A DNA stretch of 64,000 nt from Megalobrama amblycephala (lineage: Eukaryota > Chordata > Actinopteri > Cypriniformes > Xenocyprididae): contig NC_063045.1 of NCBI RefSeq assembly GCF_018812025.1, positions 901,623 through 965,622 of the forward strand. The letters run 5' to 3'. Below, piece after piece: positions 26,380 to 38,274 of the stretch. The position numbers and the translations under genes are program-made. Under the pieces are notes generated by a model. The model did no database searches, was not told where the DNA came from, and worked only from the letters and a program-made list of their open reading frames with translations. Each line of letters begins with the position of its first letter. The first letter of the stretch is position 1.

Positions 26380-27571
26380 TGAGGGCAACGGACAAGAAAA
26401 ATGCGGGTAGTTTTGGTGTACCCAGGGCAGGCTTAGTAACAATCAGGGCTTGACATTAACACCCGCCAACCCGCCAAATGCGGTAGTTTTTAGCTGTTTC
26501 AGTTCACACCGCACCGACAAACGCCAACAAACTCGTCTGTTGGAGTTTGTTGGATAGGTGTTGGCGTTGTCGGAGTCTGTTTACCCGACTGAACATGTTT
26601 AATCTGCGTTTGTTTGGTCGTCTGAGCATCCAACAAACTCTCACGTAATCTGACCTGTTCACGAACCATTACCATGACGATGAGGCAAGTCCCCTGCAAA
26701 GACAGCTGTTTGATCACGCCCGCGCCTCACGCACACACAACAAAGCACTGGAAACGTGACATCGCAGCTTGTTCATTATAAAAAATAAAATACAGTTTAA
26801 AAAAACATATGAAAGGTAAAATAGTCTGTAGTGCAATCCGTGCCATTCAGCAAGAGCACTGCTCCACTTCACCGAAAGAGAGAGGTATAACACCATGAGA
26901 GCAACGCAGGTTTACCTTCAGTTTCATTTTAAATTAATTAGTTTTGGCTTATTTAGCTACATGGTTGTATAGGACTATGGGTCACATAAATAAAAGGGTC
27001 ACGCTTAAATAAAAAAAAAAGTTTAAAAACCGGTGTATACGATTTAAACGTCTCTCTACCGAACTAATGTTACCTAGCTTAATTTGCAGAGGACGAAGAG
27101 AAAGCACCCGTTTGATAGCCTAAATGATCCAGTAGTGGAGAAATAATAACTTATAAAAATCATCTTTTTTGAGTAATGCCCCCAACACTGGCTATGTCCT
27201 CCTTGCTGGAGTGTGACGTGATTTGATGTGCAGGTGTGATGGATCGCGTACAAACCAATAGGGTGTCAGAATGGTACATGTTTTATCTTCTCATCCAACC
27301 ACAATCAAATTCATGCCGGATGGCGTGATTTATCTGGATAGTTTTTTTTTTTTCAAGCCGGAATGAAAACAAGCCGAGATGAAATAGGAGTAACGAGGCT
27401 ATTTTTAAAATGTAAGGAGTAGAAAGTACAAATAATTGTGTGAAAATGTAAGGAGTAGAAGTAAAAAGTCAGCTGAAAAATAATTACTCCAGTAAAGTAT
27501 AGATACCCACAATTTCTACTTAAGTAAGGTAACAAAGTATTTGTACTTCGTTACTTGACACTTCTGTACAT
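26380..27571. other. Non-coding DNA with transposon-end fragments
   Basis: No gene was found. CAGGGCTTGACATTAAC at 26444 resembles a hAT terminus without a visible partner. The segment 27410-27567, ending TTTGTACTTCGTTACTTGACACTTCTG, resembles the other end of a different hAT family. A GAGTAGAAGTA motif recurs nearby. Confidence 0.4.
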
Positions 27572-27622
27572 AACGTCTCTGTTTCCTCCTTCACGGAATG
27601 AGGGTTACATACGTAACAGAGG
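27572..27622. repeat. Orphan DIRS terminal-repeat fragment
   Basis: ACGTCTCTGTTTCCTCCTTC, followed by ACGGAATGAGGGTTACATAC, matches the outer right end of the DIRS element (48496-48546) with a few changes. No other DIRS sequence accompanies it here. Confidence 0.65.
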
Positions 27623-27745
27623 CATTTCTGTTGTTTTACATCTTTACTGTTATAGATGATAATTAGCAGTGGGAACTAGTAATGAAAAAATAAGAGTATA
27701 GTTAAGAGTGGAAATCACCAGAACATAAAGTACAGAACATGTACA

Positions 27746-28399
27746 TGTCATGATTTCGGTCTGATTTGCCAAGTTTTGTTGTCTTGTCTCTGTGTCTGCA
27801 TGCCCTGTTGTCTTCTAGCTCATCAGTTTTGTTTTGACAGCCCTCCATGTGCTCTGCTGTCAGTGTTGCATTTTCCCCTCCCACTCATTATCCTTATCTT
27901 CAATTATGTTCTCTGTCACACCTGTTGCCACTTATCCCTCATTAGCTTTCCCCATATTAGATCCTCTTGTACTCAGTCTTTTGTCAGACCGTTGTTGTAT
28001 GTTTGAGCTAACGCTTCACTCTTGACCTTCTCCTCTGGTTTGCCTAGTCTTGTCGTGTTGTGTCTATTAGGCTCCAAGTGCTGTTTTGTTTTGTTTTGTT
28101 TCTTTTGTTTTGATCAGTTCTTTCTCATTCTGCCAGACCTTTTTGTTCTACTCCCTGCCCTGACTCTCCTTGTGTCAGTTGAGACTTGGATGCATCGCTC
28201 CAGTCCCTCTCTGCAATCTCAACGCTCTCACCTGGAGACTCTAGGCAGAGTGACTTCCACGCTGTGTCACAAGCGACGCTAGGGCCTTGTTTTGGACATT
28301 CTCTCTCTTGTGTTCCTGTTTTCTTTCCCCCTTGTGCGCAGTGAGAGCAAAATAAAACTTTTCTGTTACCTGCATTTGAATCTGTGTCTCTTCCTGACA
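27746..28399 (+). repeat. 5' LTR of the Gypsy element
   Basis: 654 bases beginning TGTCATGATTTCGG and ending TTCCTGACA. It carries AATAAA in GCAAAATAAAAC near the 3' side. Confidence 0.9.
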
Positions 28400-28737
28400 G
28401 AACGTTCTGACCCAAGATGGATTCAGCAGGTGCAGACCAAGTCAGAACTGCAGTAAGTCAACAGGGAATTCTTCTGGGACAGCATTCCAGTCAGTTAACT
28501 GCCACTTCAAGGGAGGTTGAGTGCCTGACAGCTCAAGTAGCAGATCTCAATCTACAGATACAAGAACTCCAGCGGGAAGCTTTGGCCAGCAGGTCAGCTG
28601 CTACTTTTGGCCATTCTCCATCTCATGCTGAGCCTGAACCCCATGCCAATAATCCGCCACCCTATGACGGGGATCCCAACTCTTGCCGGGCCTTCTTGTC
28701 CCAGTGCTCTCTTGTCTTCACACTCCAGCCTCGCCGC

Positions 28738-30875
28738 TGTAGTGATTTTTACTTTGTCCATCCAAGGACGTGAAGTAAAATAGGGATTGGTACTCACGTC
28801 ACCGCTGAAGTTGTGATTTTAGGATCACACGTCACTTAAGGTGTGATTATGAGTACATTAGATGACCACTTCCCCCCCTTTCCCTAGTTCAGGGCACCAG
28901 TCAAGGTCTGTTACTTTGGCAGTATGAGAACACTCCCAACAGGGGCTTTCATTCATTTAGAGTTAATGTAAAGTGGTCAGCTGATTTATCTGAAAGATTG
29001 GTGATATTGCTAACTTGTAGAGCCTCTTCTGTATTATCAGCACAAGGAAGACACAAGTGTAATACAATAAATTTTATTAACAAAAAGATAAACAAGAATA
29101 ACTAACACGACTACTAAATTAATGCCATGAATGATAAAGGAATAGTGCATAAGATACATAGAATACAAGTGATTAAGTTGGGTGTGGCTATGGAAGAGTT
29201 ACGTTATCTTATGGAAAGATAAACTGTTTCTCTGAAAATAATAAGGTGGAGAACCTTATTATGCAACAAACAAATAAATGAGAGATTATTTGTTATTGAC
29301 TAACATCAGCTATATTGAATATAATAGGAATTAGGAAACTATATACTGATAATATACAACGATGCCAAGGTCTCTGGAAAGAGGTTTGGTTAAGTGATAT
29401 TTACGTTCCACTTGGTTGAGTCCGATGACGGTGTCGACTTCCACTGGTTGTTCTGGGTGACGATGCAGTGGGGAGAGGAGCCAGAATCTGTTTCATCAGT
29501 CTTGAACACGAAGCTCTGTGGGATGCTGATCTCTTGGAGCACCAAAGGGTCCTAAAATCTGGAACACGCAGATGAGGCCCTGGTGTAGGTGCAGAAGGTC
29601 CTTAACAATCTGGAACATGCAGACGAAGGTATCTTGAAGTGAAGGTTTGCTCTCCTGAGCTTAACCTTGTTGCAGATGTCGTCACTGTCTCACTGGACGG
29701 AAACTCTGAACGTAGTGATTGTTGATGTTTCTTTCCTCACAAGCTGGAGGCTTAGAACGTAGTTGTCTCTGTTGCTGCCTCACAAGCTGTAGACTCAGAT
29801 CATGGGATCTGTTGTTGTCTCTCTGGATGGACCAGAGGCTCAGAACTGTGTTGTATCTGCTCTGTCTTTCCCCTTTGACGGGCAGACTCAGAACAGTATA
29901 TCTGTTAATGTCTTCCCCCTTTGAAGGGCAGACTCAGAACGGTGTATCTGTTGTGTCTATCCTTGTGCAGGACAGACTCAGAACAATATCTGTTAATGTC
30001 TCACTCCATACAAAGTTGAGACCCATAACCGTGTATCTGTTGTGTCTCAGCTTCGCAAGCCAGGACTCAGAACAAGGAGTGTCTGTTGAAAGGGTACCTT
30101 TATCCCTTTCCGATGAGGAGGAGATTGCAATTTGGCGCTTCTCCATTCGAGTGCGGTGATTGGCTGCTGGCATCAGAGGGGACACACAGAGTGTGGCCCA
30201 CCCTTCTCTCCCCTGTGGAACTCATTTGTATAGAGCAGTTAGTTGGAAGTCTTTACAGTGTCTTTAAAGTTTACCAATGCATTTCTCACTTTCCAAACCA
30301 CCACCAGAATACCTTTGGCAATATTCTAAACAAATAGAGACTAAACATGATGGAAAAAGATTGAACTGTCATTCAATTGTACATTAACAGCTGGATTTGC
30401 GCCAGAGGTTGCACTACAAATAGCTGTCACTGAGAATACTTATTTCTGTGAATATGTATGAAATGGATGTGTGTAGTTTGCATCAGTTCTAAGGTTTGCA
30501 AACATAGTTTTGAATGGATTTGGATGGATCTTTGTGATCTCTCTTTGTTTCACCCATTGCTGCTAAGGTCCTGAGGAATTTTTATGACGGGTCTGTGGCC
30601 AACCTTAGGAAGTAGTCTCTAGATGGGTGAAGGGCAGAAACTGCCTGTGGACCAATGAGAAGTCCTGTCCTTTCCAGGCTTGGTACAAGAGGTCTTCCTC
30701 TTGCCCTCTAAGAGAGGTCTGGATGTTGTCCTTACATCTTTATCTGATGGCGTTGGACAGTTTGTTTGTGTTAGGCCGCCAAGATCTAATCAAAATGTTG
30801 CAAACCTTTATCCGCTGTTACGGACAGAGAGGGGCCCGGCCATAAACTGGGCCCTAGAATGTGCTGTTCACTACA
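28738..30875. mobile_element. 2.1-kb insertion in Gag, probable solo LTR
   Basis: It begins TGTAGTGATTTTT and ends GTTCACTACA, so the ends are TG...CA with an 8-base inverted match (TGTAGTGA, one offset base). CCGC flanks both sides (28734-28737 and 30876-30879), a 4-bp duplication. Removing it restores Gag exactly. There is no meaningful coding capacity. These features fit a solo LTR of a retrovirus-like element, unusually long. Tandem repeats fill 29700-30080. The family is not assigned. Confidence 0.65.
29700..30085. repeat. Degenerate tandem repeat inside the solo LTR
   Basis: Six to seven diverged units share GCAGACTCAGAACGGTGTAT, CTGTTGTGTCT and similar, with a period of about 50-60 bases. 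The indels differ between units. Confidence 0.7.
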
Positions 30876-31487
30876 CCGCTATGTTACTGAGGAGTCCCAG
30901 GTAGCATTTGTTATCACCCTCTTGAAAGGAAGGGCCCGTGACTGGGCAACGGCTGTGTGGGATACTCGAGCTTCATTCTATGCAACATTTAAGGACTTCC
31001 GAGCTGAGATGATAAAGCTATTTGACCGCTCTGTTCAGGGCGATGAGGCAGCCTCCTAGTTGGCGCAGTTGAGTCAGGGCAGATGTTCAGTTACTGACTA
31101 CTCAATCCAGTTCAGAACTCTTGTGGCCGCCTGTGACTGGAACGAGGCGGCTTTACGTGCAAGGTTTCGGGAGGGGTTGAATGACGACATCCAGGATGAG
31201 ATCGTCACTCACGAGCTGCCTCATGATTTTGACACGCTGCTGCCTGCCTGCTGTCTGACCTACGCTCGGAGCTTCGTGGAGTTTATCCTAAATCCTTCTC
31301 TTTATTCCTATTCACATAATATAACTTTCTTATTTTTCACTAGATTACTTAACCTATTGCATAGTATTACTAAACGGAACGATTTATTACTAGCAATCCA
31401 CCAGCGTAATCACCTAGTGTTAGCCATAGCCTGCTAGCTACCGTCTACTTTCTTTTTTCCTCTAAACCAACCTTCCTTGTCGATTTA

Positions 31488-32564
31488 ATGGCGGATTTAT
31501 CCGATGTATGTTATTCTGATCTGTCCTCGCCAGATCGGGAAGCTGTGGAGACGTTGCTGCCCGGCATTCATCGATCCACCGCGAGGTACAGCGTCCCGCA
31601 CATCACCCTTGCCCCAGGCACCGGCAAGCGACCGAGACATCCAGCCAGCGAGTCCCGTGTGCGTTGCAGTTTTTCGGACGGCGTTCATCAAACACACGGT
31701 CAGTCATGTCCGACGATTATCATGTGTATTAAATGCAACATGTACAGCTTAGCTCTTTCTGTCAGCAGTGAGACTTACACATGTGATAAATGCAGGGATA
31801 TTGTCAGGCTGACAGAGAGAATCTCAGAATTAGAGACACGCATCCAAACTTTAATTGAGGATAGTGAGAATGAAAGGGCCTTAGATACTGCTTTGGATGC
31901 GACTAGCCTAGTAAACACTGCACATTCGGTTCCGGTTGTAGAAACCACGCAGCAGGCTAACTGGGTGACTGTGAGGCGGCATAATGGCAAGAACAAACAC
32001 CACTCTTCCGTTCCGATTAGAACATCAAACAGGTTCTCCCCACTCAGTGACGCACCCACTGAGAATCCTGTTGAAAGTGCCATAGTTATTGGCGATTCTA
32101 TTACACGGAACGTGAAAATAGAGACACCAGCCACCATAGTCACATGTTTGCCGGGGGCCAGAGCACCTGACATCAAAGCAAATTTAAAAGTGCTGGCTAA
32201 TGCTAAACGTAAATATTCTAAAATCATTATCCACGTCAGCACAAATGATGTTCGACTTCGCCAGTCGGAGATCACTAAAATTAACATTAAAGAGGTGTGT
32301 GAACTCGCAAATTCAATGTCAGCAGAAGTAATTTGTTCTGGCCCTCTTCCTGTTCGTCGGAGTGATGAGATAGTTAGCAGGTTATCATCACTCAATGGCT
32401 GGCTGTCTAAGTGGTGTCCGCAGAATAATATAGGTTTCATAGACAATTGGAAAAGCTTTTGGGGCAGACCTGATCTGTTGAAAAGAGATGGTATTCATCC
32501 CTCCCGGGATGGTGCTGCTCTTCTATCTAGAAATTTGGCAAATAGTCTTAGAGCTGAAAAATGA
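31488..32564 (+). CDS. LINE ORF1: zinc finger, coiled coil and esterase domain
   Basis: 358 codons without interruption, in the first open frame of the LINE. An N-terminal segment is followed by a Cys-pair zinc finger (CIKCNMYSL...TYTCDKCRDIV, about residues 80-105, PHD-like as in CR1/L2 ORF1), then a short coiled coil (LTERISELETRIQTLIED). The C-terminal half is an SGNH/GDSL-type hydrolase: VIGDSITRNV holds the nucleophile serine, GARAPDIK and HVSTNDVR follow, and RDGIHPSRDG supplies the Asp/His pair. In these elements ORF1 binds RNA and the esterase probably aids interaction with membranes or lipids. The start may be one of several early ATGs. Only this ORF of copy 1 looks intact. Confidence 0.82.
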   Translation: MADLSDVCYSDLSSPDREAVETLLPGIHRSTARYSVPHITLAPGTGKRPRHPASESRVRCSFSDGVHQTHGQSCPTIIMCIKCNMYSLALSVSSETYTCDKCRDIVRLTERISELETRIQTLIEDSENERALDTALDATSLVNTAHSVPVVETTQQANWVTVRRHNGKNKHHSSVPIRTSNRFSPLSDAPTENPVESAIVIGDSITRNVKIETPATIVTCLPGARAPDIKANLKVLANAKRKYSKIIIHVSTNDVRLRQSEITKINIKEVCELANSMSAEVICSGPLPVRRSDEIVSRLSSLNGWLSKWCPQNNIGFIDNWKSFWGRPDLLKRDGIHPSRDGAALLSRNLANSLRAEK

Positions 32565-32696
32565 CAAACCAGGGCCCAGATCAGGACGCAGACAAACTGG
32601 CTAAACCGACCGTCTGCTAGCCGCCTCACGTCACAGAACTCAAATAATTCACAGCACATAGAAACTCTTTCACCTAGATATTATCACATAGAGACT

Positions 32697-35636
32697 GTGT
32701 CTGTACCTCGAACTAGTAAATACAAAAAACTTCCGAAACCTTTTAAGGGTAAAAATTTAATTGATGTTCAAAAAATGAAAATCACAGATAGATCAGATAA
32801 ACAAATGATAAAGCTTGGGTTACTGAATATTAGATCTATTTCTTCAAAAGCACTTATTGTAAATGAAATTATCACAGACAATAAACTAGACTTGCTGTGT
32901 TTGACAGAAACCTGGCTAAAACCAGACGATTACATTACTTTAAATGAATCTAGTCCTCAAGGTTATGATTATCGACACAATCCTCGACAGAAAGGCAAAG
33001 GGGGAGGTGTTGCTGTAATTTATAGTAATATATTCAGAATCATTCAAAAGAATTTCAAATATAATTCCTTTGAAGTGATGGTGCTTTATGTAACATTATG
33101 TAAGTTGACATTTGTGCTGGCTACTGTATACAGGCCACCAGGGCACCATACTGACTTTATCAAAGAATTTGCTGATTTTCTATCAGAGTTAGTACTGGCT
33201 GCGGATAAAGTCCTTGTTGTTGGTGATTTTAATATCCATGTAGATAATAATAAAGACGCATTTGGATTGGCATTTGCAGACATTTTAAACTCTATTGGAG
33301 TTAGACAACACGTGTCAGGACCCACTCATTGTCGTAATCATACCCTAGATCTAATACTGTCGCATGGAATTGATATTGATGCTGTTGAAATTCTACAGCA
33401 GAGCAATGATATATCAGATCATTATTTAGTCTCGTGTATAATACAATTAGCCAAGGCTACAAAACCACCACCCAGCCATAAATATTGTAGAACCATCACG
33501 TCTACCACTAAAGATTGCTTTATAAATAATCTCCCCGAGCAGTTTCATCGCCTTAGTATACCTGACAACTTAGAAGAACTCGATGCTGCAACAGAAACTA
33601 TTGGCTCTCTCTTTTCCAGCACATTAGATGCAGTCGCTCCTTTACGTCTAAAGAAGATTAAGGAAACTAATCCAACGCGTGGTATGATGAGCATACTCGG
33701 GCTCTAAAACGAGCTGTTAGAAAAGCTGAACGTAGTTGGAAGAAAACAAAACTAGAAGTTTTTCGCCTTTCGTGGAAAGAAAAAATGATTGAGTACAGAA
33801 CGGCTATAAGAAATGCTAGATCTACTTATTTTTCAAATCTCTTAATAGAAAACAAACATAATCCTAGGTATTTATTTGACACAGTGGCTAAATTAACTAG
33901 AAACAGAGATTCAACTGCTGACGTTTCCATAGAGCACAGCAGTAATGACTTTATGAACTTCTTTACTTGCAAGATTGACAATATTAGAGAGAAAATTATA
34001 AACATGCAACCGTCTACAGTTTCGCTTCAGACAGTGCACTGTAGTGTCCCTGAGGTAAAACTAGAATCATTCGCCACTATAGGAGAGGAAGAATTATCTA
34101 AACTTATCAAATCATCAAAATCAACGACATGTATGTTAGACCCAATGCCGACTAGACTACTGAAAGAAATGCTTCCAGAGGTCGTAGGTCCACTTCTTGA
34201 TATAATTAATTCATCTTTAACACTAGGATACATACCAAAAACCTTTAAGCAGGCTATTATTAAACCTCTTATGAAAAAACCTCAACTAGATCCGAGAGAT
34301 TTAGTAAATTACAGGCCAATCTCGAATCTACCTTTTCTGTCAAAGATACTAGAAAAGGCAGTTTCAACACAACTGTGCTCCTTTTTAGAAAGAAATGGAA
34401 TCTGTGAGGATTTCGAGTCAGGATTTAGACCATACCATAGTACTGAGACTGCTCTCGTTAGAGTTACAAACGATCTACTCCTATCATCCGATCGTGGCTG
34501 TATTTCTCTATTAGTGTTATTAGATCTCAGTGCTGGTTTTGACACTATCGATCACAACATTCTTTTAAAAAGACTTGAAAACTATATTGGCATTAGTGGA
34601 ATTGCTTTGGCATGGTTCAAATCGTACTTATCTGACCATTATCAGTCTGTAGTAGTTAATGAAGAGATGTCGTATCGATCACAGGTTCAATATGGAGTAC
34701 CACAAGGCTCAGTACTAGGACCGTTGCTTTTCACTCTGTACATGCTGCCCTTAGGAGAGATAATTAGGAAGCATGGTGTTAGTTTTCACTGCTACGCTGA
34801 CAATACTCAGCTCTATATTTCCTCGCGCCCTGACGAAACCTACAAATTCACAAAACTAACAGAATGCATAGCTGACATTAAAAACTGGATGACAAGAAAT
34901 TTCTTATTATTAAATTCAGAAAAAACTGATATCCTAATCTTTGGAACAAAAACTTCCTCACGAAAAAACCTTGAATACTCTCTAACACTTGACGGGTGCT
35001 CCATTAAACCTTCATCCTCAGTTAGGAACTTGGGTGTGCTCTTTGATACCAATCTTTCATTTGAAAGTCATGTTTCTAGTATCTGTAAAACCGCCTTCTT
35101 CCATCTAAAAAAATATATCTAAATTACGACATATGCTCTCAATGGCAAATGCGGAACAGTTGGTTCATGCATTCATGACCTCAAGACTAGATTATTGTAA
35201 CGCTCTACTGGGTGGTTGTTCTGCTCGGCTTTTAAACAGACTATAGTTGGTCCAAAATGCGGCAGCTAGAGTTCTTACTAGAACCAGAAAGTATGACCAT
35301 ATTAGCCCAGTTCTGTCAACATTACATTGGCTCCCAATTAAACATCGTATAGATTTTAAAATCTTGCTACTTACTTATAAAGCTCTAAATGGTTTAGCTC
35401 CCCAGTACCTAAGTGAGCTCTTAATGCATTATAGTCCTTCACGTTTATTGCGATCTCAGAATTCAGGCCAGTTGATAATACCCAGAATATCAAAATCAAC
35501 TGAAGGCGGCAGATCCTTTTCCTATTTAGCACCTAAACTCTGGAACAATCTTCCTAGCATTGTTCGGGAAGCAGACACACTCTGTCAGTTTAAATCTAGA
35601 CTAAAAACACATCTCTTTGCTCTTGCATACACATAA
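32697..35636 (+). pseudogene. LINE ORF2: endonuclease and reverse transcriptase, broken
   Basis: Endonuclease part (32697-33707): LLNIRSISSK, CLTETWL, GGGVAV, YRPPG, VVGDFNIH, DLILSHG and SDHYLVSC are the APE-type motifs. A one-base loss near 33677 shifts the frame before WYDEHTRALKRAV. The reverse transcriptase (33785-35122) has YRPISNLPFLSKILEK, GFRPYHSTETAL, LLDLSAGFDTIDH, GVPQGSVLGPLLF and YADNTQLY. In copy 2 the last reads YADDTQLY and LSAGF reads LSAAF, so a catalytic Asp is changed to Asn here. An extra A in the run at 35107-35113 and a TAG at about 35244 break the C-terminal part, which continues 35247-35636. It cannot support its own transposition. Confidence 0.88.
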
Positions 35637-36309
35637 CACATTATCAATACATTAACATTTTTTCAAATCCGTTAAAGGATTGTTACGCTGCAATAATTAG
35701 GTCGGCCGGAACCGAGAACATTTCCTATAACACTAGATATACCTGTACATCAGAATAAGAATGGCATCTACGCTAATATCTGTCTCTCTGCTTATCCTGA
35801 GGTTTGCCGGGTGCTGGATCCAGGCCGTATCCAGATCAGATGGAGAACCTGTGTCTGGACCTGACTACAACGTAGCCCAGGAGGCAATGGGCCTACAGAT
35901 CCAGTTCTGGCTGCATCTATAATTCAGATTTTTAATCCCCGTATCCGCTTACATATATTTATATATAATCTATTTTTAATCTCTATAATAAAAATGTATA
36001 ATTCAGATTTTGATCTCCATATCCATCTACATATATTATATATATCTTCCAAGGGTTTTTTTCCCTCCTAGGACTTTTTTCCCAGTGTTAGCACGCTGGG
36101 TTTTTCTCCTAGGGGTTTTTTTCCACCCCTGGGAGTCAGCCGACATTGGCTTAATGTAGCACCATCTTGTATATGTTACATATTACCACGCTTGTTTGTA
36201 CAGCTTATTTTTAACCACTTCCCTTTTTTCTGTGCTTCTAATATGTAAAGCTGCTTTGAAACAATTACCAATTGTAAAAGCGCTATATAAATAAATTTGA
36301 CTTGACTTG

Positions 36310-36590
36310 ACTTGACCCTTGTGGAGCTGGCGCTTCGTGTGGAGGGGCGTCCTGAACGTCGACGCCAGCGGTGGACAACTCAATCTCCCTGGATGTTGAG
36401 GAGGGTGTCTCCGGTGCTGCTTCCTCTTCCTCGTCTCCTTCAGCGGACCCTGAGCCCATGCAAGTGGGGCGTCTTCGACTCACCCCTAAGGAGAAGCAGG
36501 ATCGTTTGACTCGAGGTCTTTGCCTCTACTGTGGGAAGCCAGCCCATCGGGCTATCCGGTGTCCTTTAAAAGCCGGAGCCCATCAGTAAC
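36310..36590 (+). pseudogene. Gypsy Gag C-terminal part with zinc knuckle
   Basis: After the LINE the Gag resumes as VELALRVEGRPERRRQR, shifts frame near 36362, and continues SLDVEEGVSGAA...DPEPMQVGRLRL to CLYCGKPAHRAIRC, a CX2CX4HX4C nucleic-acid-binding knuckle, ending at TAA. Confidence 0.85.
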
Positions 36591-36599
36591 CCGGGGGCT

Positions 36600-37663
36600 C
36601 CTGGTGGGCACTACTCCTTGTCACGACTCCCCCATCTCATGTACACTGCTAAAGGGCCCCTGTTCAGTATAAGGACACCATCCATTCCTGTTCTGCTCTG
36701 ATTGACTCAGGTGCCGAAGGCAACTTCCTGGATGTCTCTGTTGCTGCGCTGTGGGGTATTCCTGCCATTCCACTTTCCTCTCCTGTCCGCTCCCTCAATG
36801 GTCTCCTCATTTCCTCCATTACCCACTCCACACCTTCTGTAAGTCTTATTGTATCTGGCAATCACCGTGAGGTGATTGAGCTGTACCTCCTAAATTCCCC
36901 GGGTGCTCCCGTTGTCCTTGGACACCCATGGCTGGTGCAGCACAACCCTCACGTGGATTGTTCTGGTAATTCTGTGTTCTCTTGGAGTCAGTCTTGTCTT
37001 GCGTCATGTTTGGGTGCTGCCTTGTCTCCTGGCTCTGTGTCTTCTGTTTTTCAGGTTGAGGAGGTCGATCTCACGGGGGTCCCGGAGGGGTACCGCGATC
37101 TTTGTCAGGTCTTCAGCAAGTCCCGGGCCACATCCTTACCTCCTCATCGGCCATATGACTGTGCCACCGATCTCCTCCCAGGCACTTCTCCGCCCAAGGG
37201 TCATCTGTATTCCCTATCTGGTCCTAAGAGAGAGGCCATGGACAAGTATATTCAGGAATCCTTAAATGCCGGCCTCATCCGTCCTTCTTCCTCACCCGCT
37301 GGGGCTGGGTTCTTCTTCGTTAAGAAGGATGGCTCACTGCGACCCTGCATTGACTACCGGGGTCTTAATGACATCACCATAAGAAACAGGTATCCTCTGC
37401 CTCTGATGTCATCAGCCTTTGAATTGCTACAGGGAGCCAGGGTCTTTACCAAGCTAGACCTCCGTAATGCCTTCCATTTGGTCCGCATACGCGAAGGGCA
37501 TGAGTGGAAGACAGCATTTAACACCCCAACGGGACACTTTGAATACCGGGTTCTACCCTTCGGGCTCACCAACGCCCCAGCTGTCTTCCAGGCCCTGGTG
37601 AATGATGTGTTGAGAGACATGGTGAACAGATTTGTCTTTGTGTACCTTGATGATATTCTCATC
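36600..37663 (+). pseudogene. Gypsy Pol: protease and truncated reverse transcriptase
   Basis: The frame reads [13 protein letters not shown] (aspartic protease, DSGA active site, about 36695), [13 protein letters not shown], then the reverse transcriptase blocks [92 protein letters not shown] and YLDDILI. It ends abruptly at 37663 where LTR sequence begins, so the thumb, RNase H and integrase are missing. Upstream of 36872 the frame has no early ATG. In intact relatives it is expressed as part of Gag-Pol. Confidence 0.88.
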
Positions 37664-38274
37664 TGTTGTCTTGTCTCTGTGTCTGCGTGCCCTGTTGTCT
37701 TCTAGCTCATCAGTTTTGTTTTGACAGCCCTCCATGTGCTCTGTTGTCAGTGTTGCGTTTTCCCCTCCCACTCATTATCCTTATCTTCAATTGTGTTTTC
37801 TGTCACACCTGTTGCCACTTATCCCTCATTAGCTTTCCCCTATATTAGATCCTCTTGTTCTCAGTCTTTTGTCAGACTGTTGTTGTATGTTTGACCTTCT
37901 CCTCTGGTTTGCCTAGTCTTGTCGTGTTGTGTCTATTAGGCTCCAAGTGCTGTTTTGTTTTGTTTCTTTTGTTTTGATCAGTTCTTTCTCATTCTGCCAG
38001 ACCTTTTTGTTCTACTCCCTGCCCTGACTCTCCTTGTGTCAGTTGAGACTTGGATGCATCGCTCCAGTCCCTCTCTGCAATCTCAACGCTCTCACCTGGA
38101 GACTTGGTGAGATTTCAACGCTGCGTCACGGACAGCGCTCTAGGCAGAGTGACCTAGGACCTAGTTTTGGACGTTCTCTCTCTTGTGTTCCTGTTTTCTT
38201 TCCCCCTTGTGCGCAGTGAGAGCAAAATAAAACTTTTCTGTTACCTGTAATTGAATCCGTGTTTTTCCCTGACA
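37664..38274 (+). repeat. 3' LTR of the Gypsy element, 5'-truncated
   Basis: It matches the 5' LTR from its base 32 onward, with a deletion of the AGCTAACGCTTCACTCT segment and a rearranged GGCAGAGTGAC region. It ends CCTGACA and is followed by GTACA. Confidence 0.9.

Larger units (their letters stand above)
28417..31245 (+). pseudogene. Gypsy Gag, N-terminal and middle parts, interrupted
   Basis: Structural Gag protein of the Gypsy element. It starts at ATG 28417 (MDSAGADQVRTAVSQQG) with a short coiled-coil region (SREVECLTAQVADLNLQIQE) and the proline-rich NNPPPYDGDP. It breaks at 28737 and resumes at 30880 in the same frame (QPRR then YVTEESQVAFVITLLKG...RARDWATAVWD), the typical retrotransposon Gag core. 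There is one in-frame stop at 31057 (DEAAS, stop). The LINE interrupts it again near 31245, after HELPHDFDTLL. Confidence 0.85.
31245..36312 (+). mobile_element. L2/CR1-type LINE, copy 1, nearly full length
   Basis: It includes a 5' region, ORF1 with esterase, ORF2 with endonuclease and reverse transcriptase, and a 3' end GCGCTATATAAATAAATTTG followed by a (TTGAC)n tail. It sits in the Gypsy Gag between DFDTL and VELALRVEGR. The target duplication overlaps the TTGAC tail and could not be fixed. The copy is inactive because ORF2 is broken in several places. Confidence 0.88.
27746..38274 (+). mobile_element. Ty3/Gypsy retrotransposon with two nested insertions
   Basis: The LTRs are 27746-28399 and a 5'-shortened 37664-38274. 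GTACA directly flanks both ends (27741-27745 and 38275-38279), a perfect 5-bp target duplication, so everything between is one integration unit. The Gag is interrupted by a probable solo LTR (28738-30875) and by a LINE (about 31245-36312). Protease and half of reverse transcriptase follow. Then the coding region is cut immediately after the YLDD motif and fused to the 3' LTR, which lost its first 31 bases. RNase H and integrase are deleted. It is an inactive copy. Confidence 0.92.

Noticed and set aside
28738..30875. CACTA (EnSpm) transposon because of CACTACA at one end
   Set aside because: The orientation is reversed: the element starts TGTAGTG and ends CACTACA, whereas CACTA elements start with CACTA. 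The 4-bp duplication also fits an LTR better.
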